Positions 17,379 through 26,421 are shown, numbered from the stretch's first letter. The stretch is DNA of 64,000 nucleotides from Acidobacterium sp. (GCA_003166955.1 PMUI01000090.1:40897-104896); one strand, 5' to 3'. Notes: a model not told the origin generated them from the letters alone. Made by a program: numbers and translations.

Positions 17379-17888
17379 ATGAACAGTAGATGGATACGCC
17401 ACATGCGGAGAGCGGTCGGGGATGACCGTGGCGACTCGATGGTGGAGTTTGCCATCGCGACCCTCATCATGTTGACGGCCATCTTCGGCATCATGGATTG
17501 CTCGCGCGCGCTGTTCGTGTATCACTTTGTTTCCTACGCGTCCGAGGAAGGCACCCGCTACGCGGTCGTGCGCGGGTCCGAGTTCAGCGGCACCTCCTGC
17601 AGCACTGTCTCGACCTACAGCTGCGATGCGACCTCGACGAATATTCAGAGTTTTGTGCGAAACTTTTCGCCGCCAGGCGTGCCCAGCACCAGCGTGACCG
17701 TGACCACCACATGGCCAGGTACAGAGCCCAACGGGACCAATCCGGGCAGCACCTGCAGCACCACCGCCAGCATCGATGGCTGCCTGATCAAGGTGCAGGT
17801 CAGCGTTCCATTCCAGTTTGTCCTCTCCTTCCTGCCCCACACCGCGATGACCTTCTCCGCAACGTCGGAAGCTGTGGTTGAGCAGTAA
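17379..17888 (+). CDS. TadE-like pseudopilin (module copy 2, gene 5)
   Basis: This 169-residue TadE-like pseudopilin ends the pilus cluster. DRGDSMVEFAIATLIMLTAI is the processing and membrane segment. VSYASEEGTRYAVVRGSEF matches the block ISEAAREGTRYAIVRGANC of the paralogue at 12132-12650. The periplasmic domain has five cysteines, likely disulfide-bonded. The start ATG at 17379 is 4 bases after the previous stop. A frame open from 17337 overlaps that gene and is not needed. Confidence 0.86.
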   Translation: MNSRWIRHMRRAVGDDRGDSMVEFAIATLIMLTAIFGIMDCSRALFVYHFVSYASEEGTRYAVVRGSEFSGTSCSTVSTYSCDATSTNIQSFVRNFSPPGVPSTSVTVTTTWPGTEPNGTNPGSTCSTTASIDGCLIKVQVSVPFQFVLSFLPHTAMTFSATSEAVVEQ

Positions 17889-18051
17889 CCCACCACTCTC
17901 AGATCCAGAACGTCGTGCGAGTTTCCACCTCCCCGGCCTCTCCCGCTGCATAACTTCCTTGACAACCGAATCTCGCGCCCGGAAAATGGCATCCTTGCGC
18001 AATTCGCGATGAGGTACGCCGTACCTTCTTGCGGAATGCAGGTTGCGGACA

Positions 18052-18816
18052 ATGGGTATCAGCGATCGCTTCAGACTCGACGGAAAAACCGCACTGGTGA
18101 CGGGCGCAGCCAGCGGCCTGGGCGCCGCCATCGCGCTGGCTCTGGCCGATGCGGGAGCCGCGGTCGCCTGCCATGGCAACCGCCGCCCGGCGGAAGAAAC
18201 AGCCCGCCAAATCCGGGAACTGGGACGTGAAGGAAGAAGCTTCTCCGCAGACCTGAGCGCGGAAGATGGTGCCGACCGCCTTTTTTCAGAAGTGGTGGTT
18301 GCGATGGGTGCCCCGGAAATTCTGGTCAACAATGCGGGCATGATTCATCGCGCGGCGGCCGAGGATCACGATCTGGATGCGTGGAAACAGGTGCTGCAGG
18401 TGAACCTGACCAGCGCGTTTCAGTTGTGCCAGCTCGTCGGCCGCGAGATGCTCAAGCGCCAGCAGGGCAAGATCGTCAATATCGCCTCGGTGATGTCGTT
18501 TCAGGGCGGGATTCGCATCGCGGCCTACACCGCCTCCAAAGGCGCGATCGCGCAGATGACTAAAGCCCTGGCGAACGAGTGGGCGCCGCGCAACGTGCAG
18601 GTCAACGCCATCGCGCCGGGCTACTTCCGCACCGAAAATACGTGGGCGCTGCAGAAGGATGAGACGCGCAATCGCCAGATCCTCGAGAGAATTCCCGCGG
18701 GGCGTTGGGGTGACCCGGAGGATCTCACGGGGGCGGCGGTGTTTCTGTCGTCGCCTGCAAGCGATTATGTAACAGGCACGGTTCTGGTTGTGGATGGCGG
18801 ATGGCTGGCGCGATAA
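18052..18816 (+). CDS. kduD: SDR oxidoreductase, KduD-like
   Basis: This 254-residue classical short-chain dehydrogenase has the NAD-binding motif TGAASGLGAAI (about residues 18-28), NNAG at about 90 and the catalytic YTASK (Tyr and Lys four apart) near 160. Length and neighbours fit 2-dehydro-3-deoxy-D-gluconate 5-dehydrogenase (KduD), which reduces the ketol product of KduI in uronate (pectin, alginate-type) breakdown. An IclR regulator follows directly, and kduI lies 1.5 kb downstream on the other strand. A TTG at 18043 is an alternative start. Substrate assignment rests on context; the SDR family itself is certain. Confidence 0.75.
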   Translation: MGISDRFRLDGKTALVTGAASGLGAAIALALADAGAAVACHGNRRPAEETARQIRELGREGRSFSADLSAEDGADRLFSEVVVAMGAPEILVNNAGMIHRAAAEDHDLDAWKQVLQVNLTSAFQLCQLVGREMLKRQQGKIVNIASVMSFQGGIRIAAYTASKGAIAQMTKALANEWAPRNVQVNAIAPGYFRTENTWALQKDETRNRQILERIPAGRWGDPEDLTGAAVFLSSPASDYVTGTVLVVDGGWLAR

Positions 18817-18830
18817 AGTCGAGGTTGGCG

Positions 18831-19715
18831 ATGCGGCAGAACACGGCAAAGACGCAGATCGAGCGCGCAGATCAGAAGGCCGGCAGGAGCGGCGGCAGGT
18901 CTCCCGATCCATACCAATTGCAGAGTCTGGATCGCGCGGTTGCGGTGCTGGATTTGCTGGGCGAGAGCGAGGGGCCCCTGGGACTGGCCGACGTGTGCGA
19001 GCGCATGGCGCTGCACAAGAGCACCGCGCATCGTGCGCTCATGGTGCTGGAGCGGTGTGGCTTGATCGAGCGCACGCCGGAGAATCGCTTTCGCCTGGGA
19101 CTGAAACTGTATGAGCTGGGCAGCCGCGCCGTCGAACAGATCGATCTGCGAGCGCGCGTGCACCCCTGGTTTCGCAGGCTCTCCGCGCAGGTGGGCGAGA
19201 CCGTCCACCTGGGCGTGCTGCAAAAGACCGCGGTGGTGTATCTGGACAAGGTGGAACCGAATAATCGCCGCACGTGGCTGGCCTCGCGCATCGGCGCGTC
19301 GAACCCGGTCTACTGCACGGCGATGGGTAAGGCGATGCTCGCGTTTCTGCCCGAAGACGCAGCCGCCGAGATCATCGGCAAGATCCGCTTCACACGATTG
19401 ACTCATCGGACGCTGATGACCCCGGAGGCGCTGATGCGTTCCCTCGACCGCGTGCGTCGGCGCGGCTATGCCATCGACGATGAGGAAGTGGAGGAGGGCG
19501 TGCGCTGCATCGGCGCGCCCATCCTCAGCGAAAGCGGCCACCCCATGGCCGCGGTCAGCATCTCGGGGCCGACTTCGCGGATCACCCAGCAGAGCGTGCC
19601 CGGCATCGCGGAGCACCTGATGCGTTGCTGCCGCGAAATTTCCGCCTCGCTCGGCGTCCGCGAGCGCAAGCGAACCCACACGCCTTCACCCTTCTTGCAG
19701 CACTATGGCCTGTAG
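18831..19715 (+). CDS. IclR-family transcriptional regulator
   Basis: The 294-residue product has an N-terminal winged helix-turn-helix (about 38-95, LADVCERMALHKSTAHRALM) and a C-terminal IclR effector domain with NPVYCTAMGKAMLAFLP near 170-190. I chose the ATG at 18831 because GAGG lies 6 bases upstream; an ATG at 18801 in the same frame overlaps the SDR gene. The first 30 residues are a polar extension. Its place between kduD and kduI suggests it is the KdgR-type repressor of these genes, responding to a uronate-derived ketodeoxy acid. That is inference from context. Confidence 0.85.
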   Translation: MRQNTAKTQIERADQKAGRSGGRSPDPYQLQSLDRAVAVLDLLGESEGPLGLADVCERMALHKSTAHRALMVLERCGLIERTPENRFRLGLKLYELGSRAVEQIDLRARVHPWFRRLSAQVGETVHLGVLQKTAVVYLDKVEPNNRRTWLASRIGASNPVYCTAMGKAMLAFLPEDAAAEIIGKIRFTRLTHRTLMTPEALMRSLDRVRRRGYAIDDEEVEEGVRCIGAPILSESGHPMAAVSISGPTSRITQQSVPGIAEHLMRCCREISASLGVRERKRTHTPSPFLQHYGL

Positions 19716-19726
19716 CGCAGGTGCAA

Positions 19727-20242
19727 TTATGGCTCGTGGATCTTGACCACAACCGCGCCGTAGATGGTTCCTGGTTTGAGGATCAACTGATGCGGCGTGC
19801 CGGCGCGGATCGTGAGAACGTCGCCGGGGTTGATTGGCTGCGACTGGGCGCCTTCTATCCTTGATCCGTGCGTCTCGCCGTCCTCTCCCGTTTTGCCATC
19901 GACCACCGTGCCGCCGGTGATCAGCGTGGCGCTGCCTCGCTCCACGGTCATCACATCATCCCAGTGCGCGTGAACCTCCGCCCCGCCCATCTCGGTTCGC
20001 ATGGACAGCTGGATTTTGTAACTGCCGTAGTCGACCAGGGTGGCGCCGGCGCTGCCCTTGGAGCTGGCCTCGGGAAGTAACTGTCCAAGGTGTTCATCCA
20101 GTGTGTGCTTGTCGATGACGAGCACGGGATTCTGCGCGGAGGCCTGGACTGGCGTGGAGGCCGGCTCGGTCGGTTGCGGATTCTGCGCGGCTACGGAAAT
20201 CGCCAGCGTAAGAACAATCGCAGCAATTAGGGCGGTCTTCAT
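19727..20242 (-). CDS. Secreted cupin-domain protein
   Basis: This 171-residue protein has a signal peptide (KTALIAAIVLTLAISVAAQ) and a single cupin-2 barrel. Metal-site remnants are visible in VHAHWDDVMTVERGSATLI and PGDVLTIRAGTPHQLIL, with His residues in both halves. AAGGAG lies 5 bases before the ATG at 20242. It is convergent with the IclR gene (11 bases apart) and follows kduI by 37 bases on the same strand, so it is probably co-transcribed with kduI. Its ligand is unknown; a small carbonyl or sugar acid in the periplasm would fit the cluster. Confidence 0.75.
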   Translation of the reverse strand: MKTALIAAIVLTLAISVAAQNPQPTEPASTPVQASAQNPVLVIDKHTLDEHLGQLLPEASSKGSAGATLVDYGSYKIQLSMRTEMGGAEVHAHWDDVMTVERGSATLITGGTVVDGKTGEDGETHGSRIEGAQSQPINPGDVLTIRAGTPHQLILKPGTIYGAVVVKIHEP

Positions 20243-20279
20243 CGGAACTCCTTTTGCTTCGGTTACTCGTCGAACTATC

Positions 20280-21110
20280 TCACAGCAGGGAATCAATCGG
20301 CGCGGGATCCATATCGGCGTAATCCTGGTTCTCGCCGCCCATCCCCCAGCAGAAACTGTAGGCCCGCGTGCCCATGCCGGCGTGGATGGACCACCCCGGT
20401 GAGACGGCAATGTCGCGGTTGGCCATTACCAGATGGCGTGTCTCGTTCGGCGGCCCCATCAAATGGAAGACGCGTGCGTCGAGCGCCACATTGAAATACA
20501 TGTAAATCTCCGACCGGCGCATGTGCGTGTGCGGCGGCATCGTGTTCCACGCACTTCCGGAGTGCAGATGTGTAACCCCCATCACCAGCTGGCAGCTCCG
20601 CGCGCCCTCCAGATGAATGTATTTACAAATAGTCCGGAGATTGCACGTCTCAGCCGAGCCGATCGTGGTGGGGTTAGCATCGGCCTTCTTCACCAGCGTC
20701 ACCGGATAGCCGGTGTGCGCCGGATAGCTCAGAAGATAGAAGACAGCAGGCTCGTCGGCCGAATGCGACTCGAAATGAATCTCTGGATTACCGCGCCCAA
20801 CGTAAAGCACATCGAGGTTCTCAAGGTTCCAGGTTTGCCCACCGGCGTGGACAGCGCCCCCGCCCCCAATGTTCAGCACGCCAAGTTCGCGGCGCTCCGT
20901 GAAGTAGCTGGCGCGCAGCTCTGGATACGTGGGCAGCGTGATCGCCTTGTCCGTCGGCACGGCATGACCCACGACGGCCCGGTCGAGGTCCACATACGCC
21001 AGATGCAAAGCGCCCGGCGCAAATAGACCTTTGAGCAGGAACGTCGACCGCAGTTCCTCGGTCGTCATGCGCGGGTAGCGGACCGGATCGGCAAGCAGGA
21101 TCGTTTTCAT
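20280..21110 (-). CDS. kduI: 5-keto-4-deoxyuronate isomerase KduI
   Basis: KduI converts 5-keto-4-deoxyuronate (from unsaturated oligogalacturonide ends) into 3-deoxy-D-glycero-2,5-hexodiulosonate, the substrate of KduD. The 276-residue length matches the E. coli enzyme. The zinc-site region HLHSGSAWNTMPPHTHMRRS with the downstream Glu in EIYMYF is clear near residues 190-215, and the C-terminus GENQDYADMDP is typical. GGAG is 7 bases before the ATG at 21110, which removes a 42-codon upstream extension. It and the IclR/KduD pair form a small uronate cluster. Confidence 0.93.
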   Translation of the reverse strand: MKTILLADPVRYPRMTTEELRSTFLLKGLFAPGALHLAYVDLDRAVVGHAVPTDKAITLPTYPELRASYFTERRELGVLNIGGGGAVHAGGQTWNLENLDVLYVGRGNPEIHFESHSADEPAVFYLLSYPAHTGYPVTLVKKADANPTTIGSAETCNLRTICKYIHLEGARSCQLVMGVTHLHSGSAWNTMPPHTHMRRSEIYMYFNVALDARVFHLMGPPNETRHLVMANRDIAVSPGWSIHAGMGTRAYSFCWGMGGENQDYADMDPAPIDSLL

Positions 21111-21235
21111 CGGTCGACTCCAGTTCGGCGCGCGAGCCCGGTGCACGTCGGCGCCAAACACTTTATCTAACAGAATGCGATCAGCAATGTCTGCGCGAGC
21201 GCCAGCCACTGTCCCGCAGCACGGGATCGTGCACA

Positions 21236-23140
21236 CTACCGGGAATCGTTCAGAACATGCAGCGGATTCGCGGGCGCTTCGCCGGCGTGGAAATGCGAGT
21301 GAATCTCCCCAGCAGTTTTGGGAGGCACCACCGCCGCCAATGAATCTAGGTTAGCGCTGGCGATGCTGCGCAAACTGCCAAAATGCTCCAGCAGGCGCTG
21401 GCGCGTGCGAGCCCCCACGCCAGGGATGTCCAGCAGCTCCGAGTCGCGGTCGCGCATCGCGCGGCGCTTGCGATGATAGGCGACGGCGAAGCGGTGGGAC
21501 TCATCCCGAATCCGCTGCACCAGATGCAGCACCGGCGAGCGGCGGTCGAGGACGACCGGCTCGTCTTCCTGGCCATACAGGTAGATGATCTCCTCGCGCT
21601 TCGCGATCGAGGCGAGCGGTTGGGTAGTCAGCCCGAGCGACTCCAGCGCCTCGGCCGCGGCATGGAGCTGGCCGATACCACCGTCGATGACGATGAGGCT
21701 GGGCATCGCCTGCTTTTCCTCGACGACCCGACGGTAGCGGCGGGTGATCACTTCGCGCATGGAAGCGAAGTCGTCGACACCCTCGACGGTTTTGATCCTG
21801 AACTTGCGGTATGCACTCTTCTTCATCTCGCCGTCTTCCCAAACCACCATCGACGCGACCGTCTCCGCGCCCTGGATGTGAGAAATGTCGAAGCACTCGA
21901 TGGTGCGCGGCAAATGTTCCAGCATCAGCGCGTCCTGCAGCGCCTCCTGAATCGCTTTCCTGCTCGGCTGCAGAACCCGGAAACGCTGATCGTAACTCTG
22001 CTTGGCGTTCTGGCCCGCCAGATCGACGAGGGAGCGCTTCTCCCCGCGCTGCGGAACGGCGATCTCAACGCGATGTTTCGTGTGCGCCGCAAGCAGACCG
22101 GCCAGGGTGGCGCGATCGGAGAAGTCCACCGGGACGTAGATGTTCTTCGGGACATAGGGCTGGTCAATGTAGAGCTGCTTCAGCAGCGCCGAGAAGAAAG
22201 CTCCAGGCTCAAAGGCAGCGACAGGCTGCTCGGCCGCGTCGCTCGGTGATTCAGCTTCGGGAATCTCAGCGATAAAGTCCGGCAATTCCTCCCAGAAGAA
22301 CTCGCGGCGGTCGACAATCTTGCCGCCGCGCATGTGGAAGAGATTCACGGCGATCATGCCGTTCTCGCAGTGGAATCCAAACACGTCGGCGTCGTCATCT
22401 TCAGCCGAGGCGATGCGCTGTTTTTCCGATAACTGGTCGACGGTAACGGTCAGGTCGCGATACTTCGCGGCCAGCTCATATTGCTCCGCGGCGGCGGCAG
22501 CCGCCATGCGCTCGTGCAGGGACTTGTTCAGGTCAGCGGTGCGGCCTTCGAGAAACATCTGCGCATCGCGCACCGCTTCCGAATAGATCTCAGACGTGGT
22601 GAGGCCTTCAACGCACGGGCCGAGACAACGGCCGATGTAGTACTGCAAACAAGGGCGCGCGTGGTAGCGCGAGAGGTCGATCTTGCAACTGGGCAGCAGA
22701 AAGCTGCGATGGATGAGGTCGACAACCCGGTAAGCCAGGTTCCCCGGAAAGTAGGGGCCGTAATAGACACTGCCGTCGCGGCGCAGACGGCGGGTCACGA
22801 AGACCTTGGGCCAGCGATCGCCGAGCGTGAGCTTCACATAAGGATAGGTTTTGTCGTCGCGCAGCAGGATGTTGAAGCGCGGCTTGCGCTGCTTGATGAG
22901 GTTGTTTTCCAGCGCCAGCGCCTCGTGCTCGTTGTCGACCAGGATGTAGTCGACGTCGACCGCGTCGCGCATCAGCGATCCGGTCTTGGCGTTGGCCTGG
23001 GAGGCTTCCAGCAGATAGGAGCGAACCCGCGAGCGAAGATTCTTCGCCTTGCCGACGTAAATCACTTCTCCGTCGGCGTTCTTATAGAGGTACACGCCGG
23101 GCCGGGCAGGTAAGGTGCGAATCTTCTCGTATAAGTCCAT
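21236..23140 (-). CDS. uvrC: UvrABC system protein C
   Basis: UvrC makes both incisions in nucleotide excision repair. The 634-residue product has an N-terminal GIY-YIG nuclease (RPGVYLYKNADGEVIYVGKA at about 12-31) and a UVR segment near 205-240. The RNase H-like 5' nuclease domain shows ECFDISHIQG, VVWEDGEMKK and VIDGGIGQLHAA, and the tandem helix-hairpin-helix shows LDIPGVGARTRQRLLEHFG near 575. The ATG at 23140 gives the family N-terminus MDLYEKIRTLP; the open frame continues 57 codons upstream but without similarity. It appears to be a single-gene unit. Confidence 0.96.
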   Translation of the reverse strand: MDLYEKIRTLPARPGVYLYKNADGEVIYVGKAKNLRSRVRSYLLEASQANAKTGSLMRDAVDVDYILVDNEHEALALENNLIKQRKPRFNILLRDDKTYPYVKLTLGDRWPKVFVTRRLRRDGSVYYGPYFPGNLAYRVVDLIHRSFLLPSCKIDLSRYHARPCLQYYIGRCLGPCVEGLTTSEIYSEAVRDAQMFLEGRTADLNKSLHERMAAAAAAEQYELAAKYRDLTVTVDQLSEKQRIASAEDDDADVFGFHCENGMIAVNLFHMRGGKIVDRREFFWEELPDFIAEIPEAESPSDAAEQPVAAFEPGAFFSALLKQLYIDQPYVPKNIYVPVDFSDRATLAGLLAAHTKHRVEIAVPQRGEKRSLVDLAGQNAKQSYDQRFRVLQPSRKAIQEALQDALMLEHLPRTIECFDISHIQGAETVASMVVWEDGEMKKSAYRKFRIKTVEGVDDFASMREVITRRYRRVVEEKQAMPSLIVIDGGIGQLHAAAEALESLGLTTQPLASIAKREEIIYLYGQEDEPVVLDRRSPVLHLVQRIRDESHRFAVAYHRKRRAMRDRDSELLDIPGVGARTRQRLLEHFGSLRSIASANLDSLAAVVPPKTAGEIHSHFHAGEAPANPLHVLNDSR

Positions 23141-23423
23141 TTGCGGCCCTGGTTCCAGTGTAACGGCGTTCGGGCAAGGTGGTTTTCGGGGTTGGTGGGG
23201 TTGGATCTCGCGTAAAAAATACTCAAATGCAACAATTTGCGGCGCTGCAAAAGCCATCCAATTGCGCTCATAAACGCAATCAGAACATAGAGTTAACCGG
23301 CGATATGGCACTTTGGGCCTGTGCGTGCTGATTTTTGATGTGAACCGGGAAGCATCCGCCCGACCGGCGGCGCTTTCTCAGTAGAAGAACGAACAAGGAC
23401 GACAAAGAAACGGAGTGTCACCC

Positions 23424-24185
23424 ATGATGCGGATTTCCAGAACAGGTTTCGCAACCGGCTCAGCAGTTGCGGCGCTGTCTTTGGTTTTCACAACCGGCTG
23501 CTCGACCAAAAATTATGTTCGCAGCCAGAGTGAGCCGGTGATTCAGAAGACCAACGAGCTTGACGATGCCACTGCGGCGAACAACCGCGCGATCCACGAT
23601 GTGGACTCGCGCTCGCAGGCAGGCATCCAGCAGGCGCAGAATTCAGCCAACCAGGCGCAGACCAACGCACAGAGCGCCAGCCAGGCCGCCAACACGGCCC
23701 AGTCTTCCGCACAGGAAGCTGTGAACCGCACCGATTCCCTCGCCGGTGTGGTTGCCAATCTGGACAACTACAAGCAGGCTGGCGATGTTTCGGTGACCTT
23801 CGGCTTCAACAAGTCCAATCTCACCAAAGACGCCAAAGATCAGCTCGATCAGTTCGGCACTCAGCTCGCCGGCGCCAAGAGCTACATTCTCGAAGTGACC
23901 GGCGGGACGGACTCGGTCGGTTCGAAGGAATACAACTACGATCTGAGCGATCGCCGCGCCATGGCGGTGGTCCAGTATCTGGCGTCGAAATACAACGTGC
24001 CCGCGCACAAGTTTTATCTCGTCGGTCTGGGCAAGGACGTCGAAGTTGATTCCAACAAGACGTCTGCAGGCCGCGCGAAGAACCGTCACGTGGAAATCCA
24101 GCTGCTGAGCAACACCGGCGACAACGGCGCGCCGGCCACGCAGGGCAGCGCCAACCCGGGTGGCGGGTCGCCGACGGGTCGGTAG
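23424..24185 (+). CDS. OmpA-family peptidoglycan-associated lipoprotein
   Basis: The 253-residue product has a lipoprotein signal with lipobox FTTGC, so Cys becomes the lipidated first residue. A 70-residue Ala/Gln/Asn-rich helical region with heptad-like spacing (QNSANQAQTNAQSASQAANT) follows, as in Lpp-like coiled coils. The C-terminal OmpA/MotB domain (about 120-225) contains FGFNKSNLTKDAKDQLDQF and the peptidoglycan-binding LSDRRAMAVVQYL and GRAKNRHVEI. GGAG at 23411-23414 supports ATG 23424; ATG 23427 is also possible. It anchors outer membrane to peptidoglycan and is followed by a strong terminator. Confidence 0.92.
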   Translation: MMRISRTGFATGSAVAALSLVFTTGCSTKNYVRSQSEPVIQKTNELDDATAANNRAIHDVDSRSQAGIQQAQNSANQAQTNAQSASQAANTAQSSAQEAVNRTDSLAGVVANLDNYKQAGDVSVTFGFNKSNLTKDAKDQLDQFGTQLAGAKSYILEVTGGTDSVGSKEYNYDLSDRRAMAVVQYLASKYNVPAHKFYLVGLGKDVEVDSNKTSAGRAKNRHVEIQLLSNTGDNGAPATQGSANPGGGSPTGR

Positions 24186-24211
24186 CTCTTCTCGAAGCAA
24201 CAAACTCCAGG

Positions 24212-24240
24212 GGCGTGCGGCATAGGCCGCGCGCCTTTTT
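24212..24240 (+). terminator. Rho-independent terminator after OmpA lipoprotein gene
   Basis: A 10-bp G+C-rich stem GGCGTGCGGC with GCCGCGCGCC (one G-T pair) closes a 4-base loop ATAG and is followed by TTTTT, 26 bases after the stop codon. Confidence 0.93.
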
Positions 24241-24263
24241 CTTTCCCTGCGAGATTTGAGTCT

Positions 24264-24399
24264 GCCTTAGGGAAACTCTGATTAAACGCTGTTTTTGAAA
24301 GAGCACGGCTTCAGCCGTGCCGTAAAGATCAGCAAGAAATGGGCTTTAGCCGCTGAGGGATGGTTGTTTTTCCGAAGTCCTAATCAGAGCTGCCTTAGG
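24264..24399. repeat. Palindromic MITE/REPIN-like repeat, copy 1
   Basis: About 135 bases are bounded by imperfect terminal inverted repeats sharing CTCTGATTA (left 24264-24284, right 24381-24399). Inside are two hairpins: a GCACGGCTTCAGCCGTGC stem-loop at 24303-24320 and the half-palindrome TGGGCTTTAGCCGCTGAGGG. A second copy is at 38317-38444, and related core copies lie at 52850-53008. It carries no gene, so any mobility would need a transposase in trans. The right end overlaps the pyrE stop codon. Confidence 0.8.
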
Positions 24400-25009
24400 C
24401 CGGCGGCAATTGCCGGATGTGCGAGGCCTTCACATCATTGGCGGTGTACAGAGCGAGGAAGGGAGCGCCCTGGCAGGCTGCTTCCAGCGCTGCACGGCCA
24501 CCGGCTTCCTCGCGTTCCACCAGACAAACCGCTGCGATCACGCGCATGCCAGCCTCACGCGCCGCCTCAATAGCCGTGATCGTCGAGGCTCCGGTGGTGC
24601 AAACGTCGTCGACAATCAGCACGGGTGCGTCCTTCTCGCAGAAGCCTTCGATGCGGCGGCCTGTGCCGTGAGTCTTCTCCGCTTTGCGAACGAGGAAGCC
24701 GTGGATGAGTGGGGCGCCGGGTTGCTGCTGCGCATGCCATGCGCTGGCGATGGCAACCGCGGAGACGACCGGATCCGCGCCCATGGTGAGCCCGCCCACA
24801 GCGGCTGGATGCAGCTTGTGCTCCCGCAGCAAATCGAGAATCGCAAGACCCGTGAGGCGTCCGCCTTCGGCATGCAGCGTAGTCGTGCGGCAATCGATGT
24901 AGTAGTCGCTCTTCGCGCCCGAAAAGAGCGTGAAGTTGCCGAGCCGGAACGAGGTGCGCGCCAGCAGGTCAAGCAGAGCGGCGCGGGGATTGAAGGAAGC
25001 GCTGGTCAT
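24395..25009 (-). CDS. pyrE: Orotate phosphoribosyltransferase
   Basis: PyrE joins orotate to PRPP to form OMP in pyrimidine synthesis. The 204-residue product has the PRPP-binding motif LIVDDVCTTGAS (about residues 131-142). FSGAKSDYYIDCRTTTLH near 28-45 and FLVRKAEKTHGTGRRIEG with the catalytic Lys are also typical. The TAA stop at 24395-24397 is part of the right terminal repeat of the palindromic element, so insertion of that element has set or replaced the native end. The gene lies 77 bases after the exporter operon on the same strand and may be read from it. Confidence 0.94.
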   Translation of the reverse strand: MTSASFNPRAALLDLLARTSFRLGNFTLFSGAKSDYYIDCRTTTLHAEGGRLTGLAILDLLREHKLHPAAVGGLTMGADPVVSAVAIASAWHAQQQPGAPLIHGFLVRKAEKTHGTGRRIEGFCEKDAPVLIVDDVCTTGASTITAIEAAREAGMRVIAAVCLVEREEAGGRAALEAACQGAPFLALYTANDVKASHIRQLPPA

Positions 25010-25086
25010 CTCGGCTAGTGTAAAGGCGAAGCGGGATTCCGATGTTGATCGCCAGGCGACCGGCGCTTCGCGTTTGCCCTCGAGCG

Positions 25087-26412
25087 CTACTTCTTCTTTG
25101 CCGGCGCCGCCGACTTGAGCCCGGCGATCGATGTCGTCAGGCTATTGAGGGTCGCCGCATCAAGCGAGTACAGCGACGAGTCGTCCTCGCGTTTCGCGAT
25201 AGCGCCGTCGCCGACCCTCTGCATCTCGACCCTCTCCACCTTCTTGCCGCCGCCCGAGGTCACGGTGATCTCGATCAGCGGCGTAGTGAATCCCGAGTCG
25301 ACGAACTTCGTCGCAGACAGGTCGCGCAGCGTGGTGGCGACCATCTCAGCGCTGTCCTCGTCCATCTTCTTGCCATCGGAAAACCAGTCCTTGCCGGTGT
25401 GCGTCAGCACAATCGTCGTCGGCCCCGAGTGGTATTCCACCTTGTCAGGATCCGAGAATCCGAAGTCGAAAACCTCCTTGTTCCGGAAGTCGTCGAGGCT
25501 GTGGCCGAGCGCCTGGCCCAGCGCACTGGCGTTGGTTGAGTCGACCTTCCAGGTTCCCCCGATGGCACTGGACGTCGCGTAGGAATCGTCCTTGTCCTTG
25601 CGCAGGTCGAGGGTCTCATCGCCGGAACTGCCCGTGAGCTTCACCGTAGCGACAGGCGTGGCGTGCGCGAAAATCTTCGCTGCATCCTCCGATGACGCAG
25701 AAACATCCCACTTCGCGCTGGTCAGCTGCTGCAGCAGATCGTCCACCTGGAAATTGTCGGTGCGATACGGGTGCGGCTTCTCGATCTGCCAGCCGTTCTG
25801 CACCCGTGCTAAGCCGATATCGTCGCCTTTGCGGATCAAATCGATGCTGCTCACCGAGCTGGCGTCGATGGGAAGCAGGCGCTTGTCGCGCAGATCGGTG
25901 AGGCTTTTGCTGAGGCTGGTCTTGATGGACGACGATGCCGTGAAGACCCGCGGATCACCCCCCAGCGAAACGTAAACGCCATCGCCGGTCGGCGCATCGT
26001 CGCCGAGCAGCAGCCGGCTGGTCTTGTTGTCTTTGCTGGTCAGGTCCAGCTCCATGGAGGGATCACTAAGGCCGAATTCGGCGAGATTGGTCGCATGGTC
26101 CTCAACAACGCTTTCGGAGTTCAGCGGCGCGAGGCTCGAAAGCATGCCGGAAATAGTGCTGCTGTCGGCCGGGAACGTGCCCGGCGAACTGATCTGCCAT
26201 TGCGCCCCCGATCGAACCAGCGTCACCGGCTGCGCGCCCTTCTGCTTCACGATCAGGGAGGTGACGGCCGCAGGATCGATCTTCAGAATCGCGGGGCTCG
26301 TGCTCGTAGTCGATGCAGTGCTCTCCGGGGTCTTGCGATGTTCCGACCAGTAGAGAACGCCCGCAAGAATCAGGAGAACAACCGCTGCTGCGATGAGACT
26401 GCGAAACTTCAT
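25087..26412 (-). CDS. DUF4340 protein of the GldG-type exporter operon
   Basis: This 441-residue protein has an N-terminal membrane helix (LIAAAVVLLILAGVLYW) and repeated extracytoplasmic beta-rich DUF4340 units, with repeats such as ALVRSGAQWQISSPG-like, VFTASSSIKTSLSKSLTDLR and VDSTNASALGQALGHSLDDF. DUF4340 proteins regularly follow GldG-like ABC components and are thought to work with them; their exact role is unknown. The ATG is 9 bases after the GldG-like gene. The C-terminus ends in Lys residues (APAKKK). Confidence 0.85.
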   Translation of the reverse strand: MKFRSLIAAAVVLLILAGVLYWSEHRKTPESTASTTSTSPAILKIDPAAVTSLIVKQKGAQPVTLVRSGAQWQISSPGTFPADSSTISGMLSSLAPLNSESVVEDHATNLAEFGLSDPSMELDLTSKDNKTSRLLLGDDAPTGDGVYVSLGGDPRVFTASSSIKTSLSKSLTDLRDKRLLPIDASSVSSIDLIRKGDDIGLARVQNGWQIEKPHPYRTDNFQVDDLLQQLTSAKWDVSASSEDAAKIFAHATPVATVKLTGSSGDETLDLRKDKDDSYATSSAIGGTWKVDSTNASALGQALGHSLDDFRNKEVFDFGFSDPDKVEYHSGPTTIVLTHTGKDWFSDGKKMDEDSAEMVATTLRDLSATKFVDSGFTTPLIEITVTSGGGKKVERVEMQRVGDGAIAKREDDSSLYSLDAATLNSLTTSIAGLKSAAPAKKK

Positions 26413-26421
26413 AGCGAGCGA

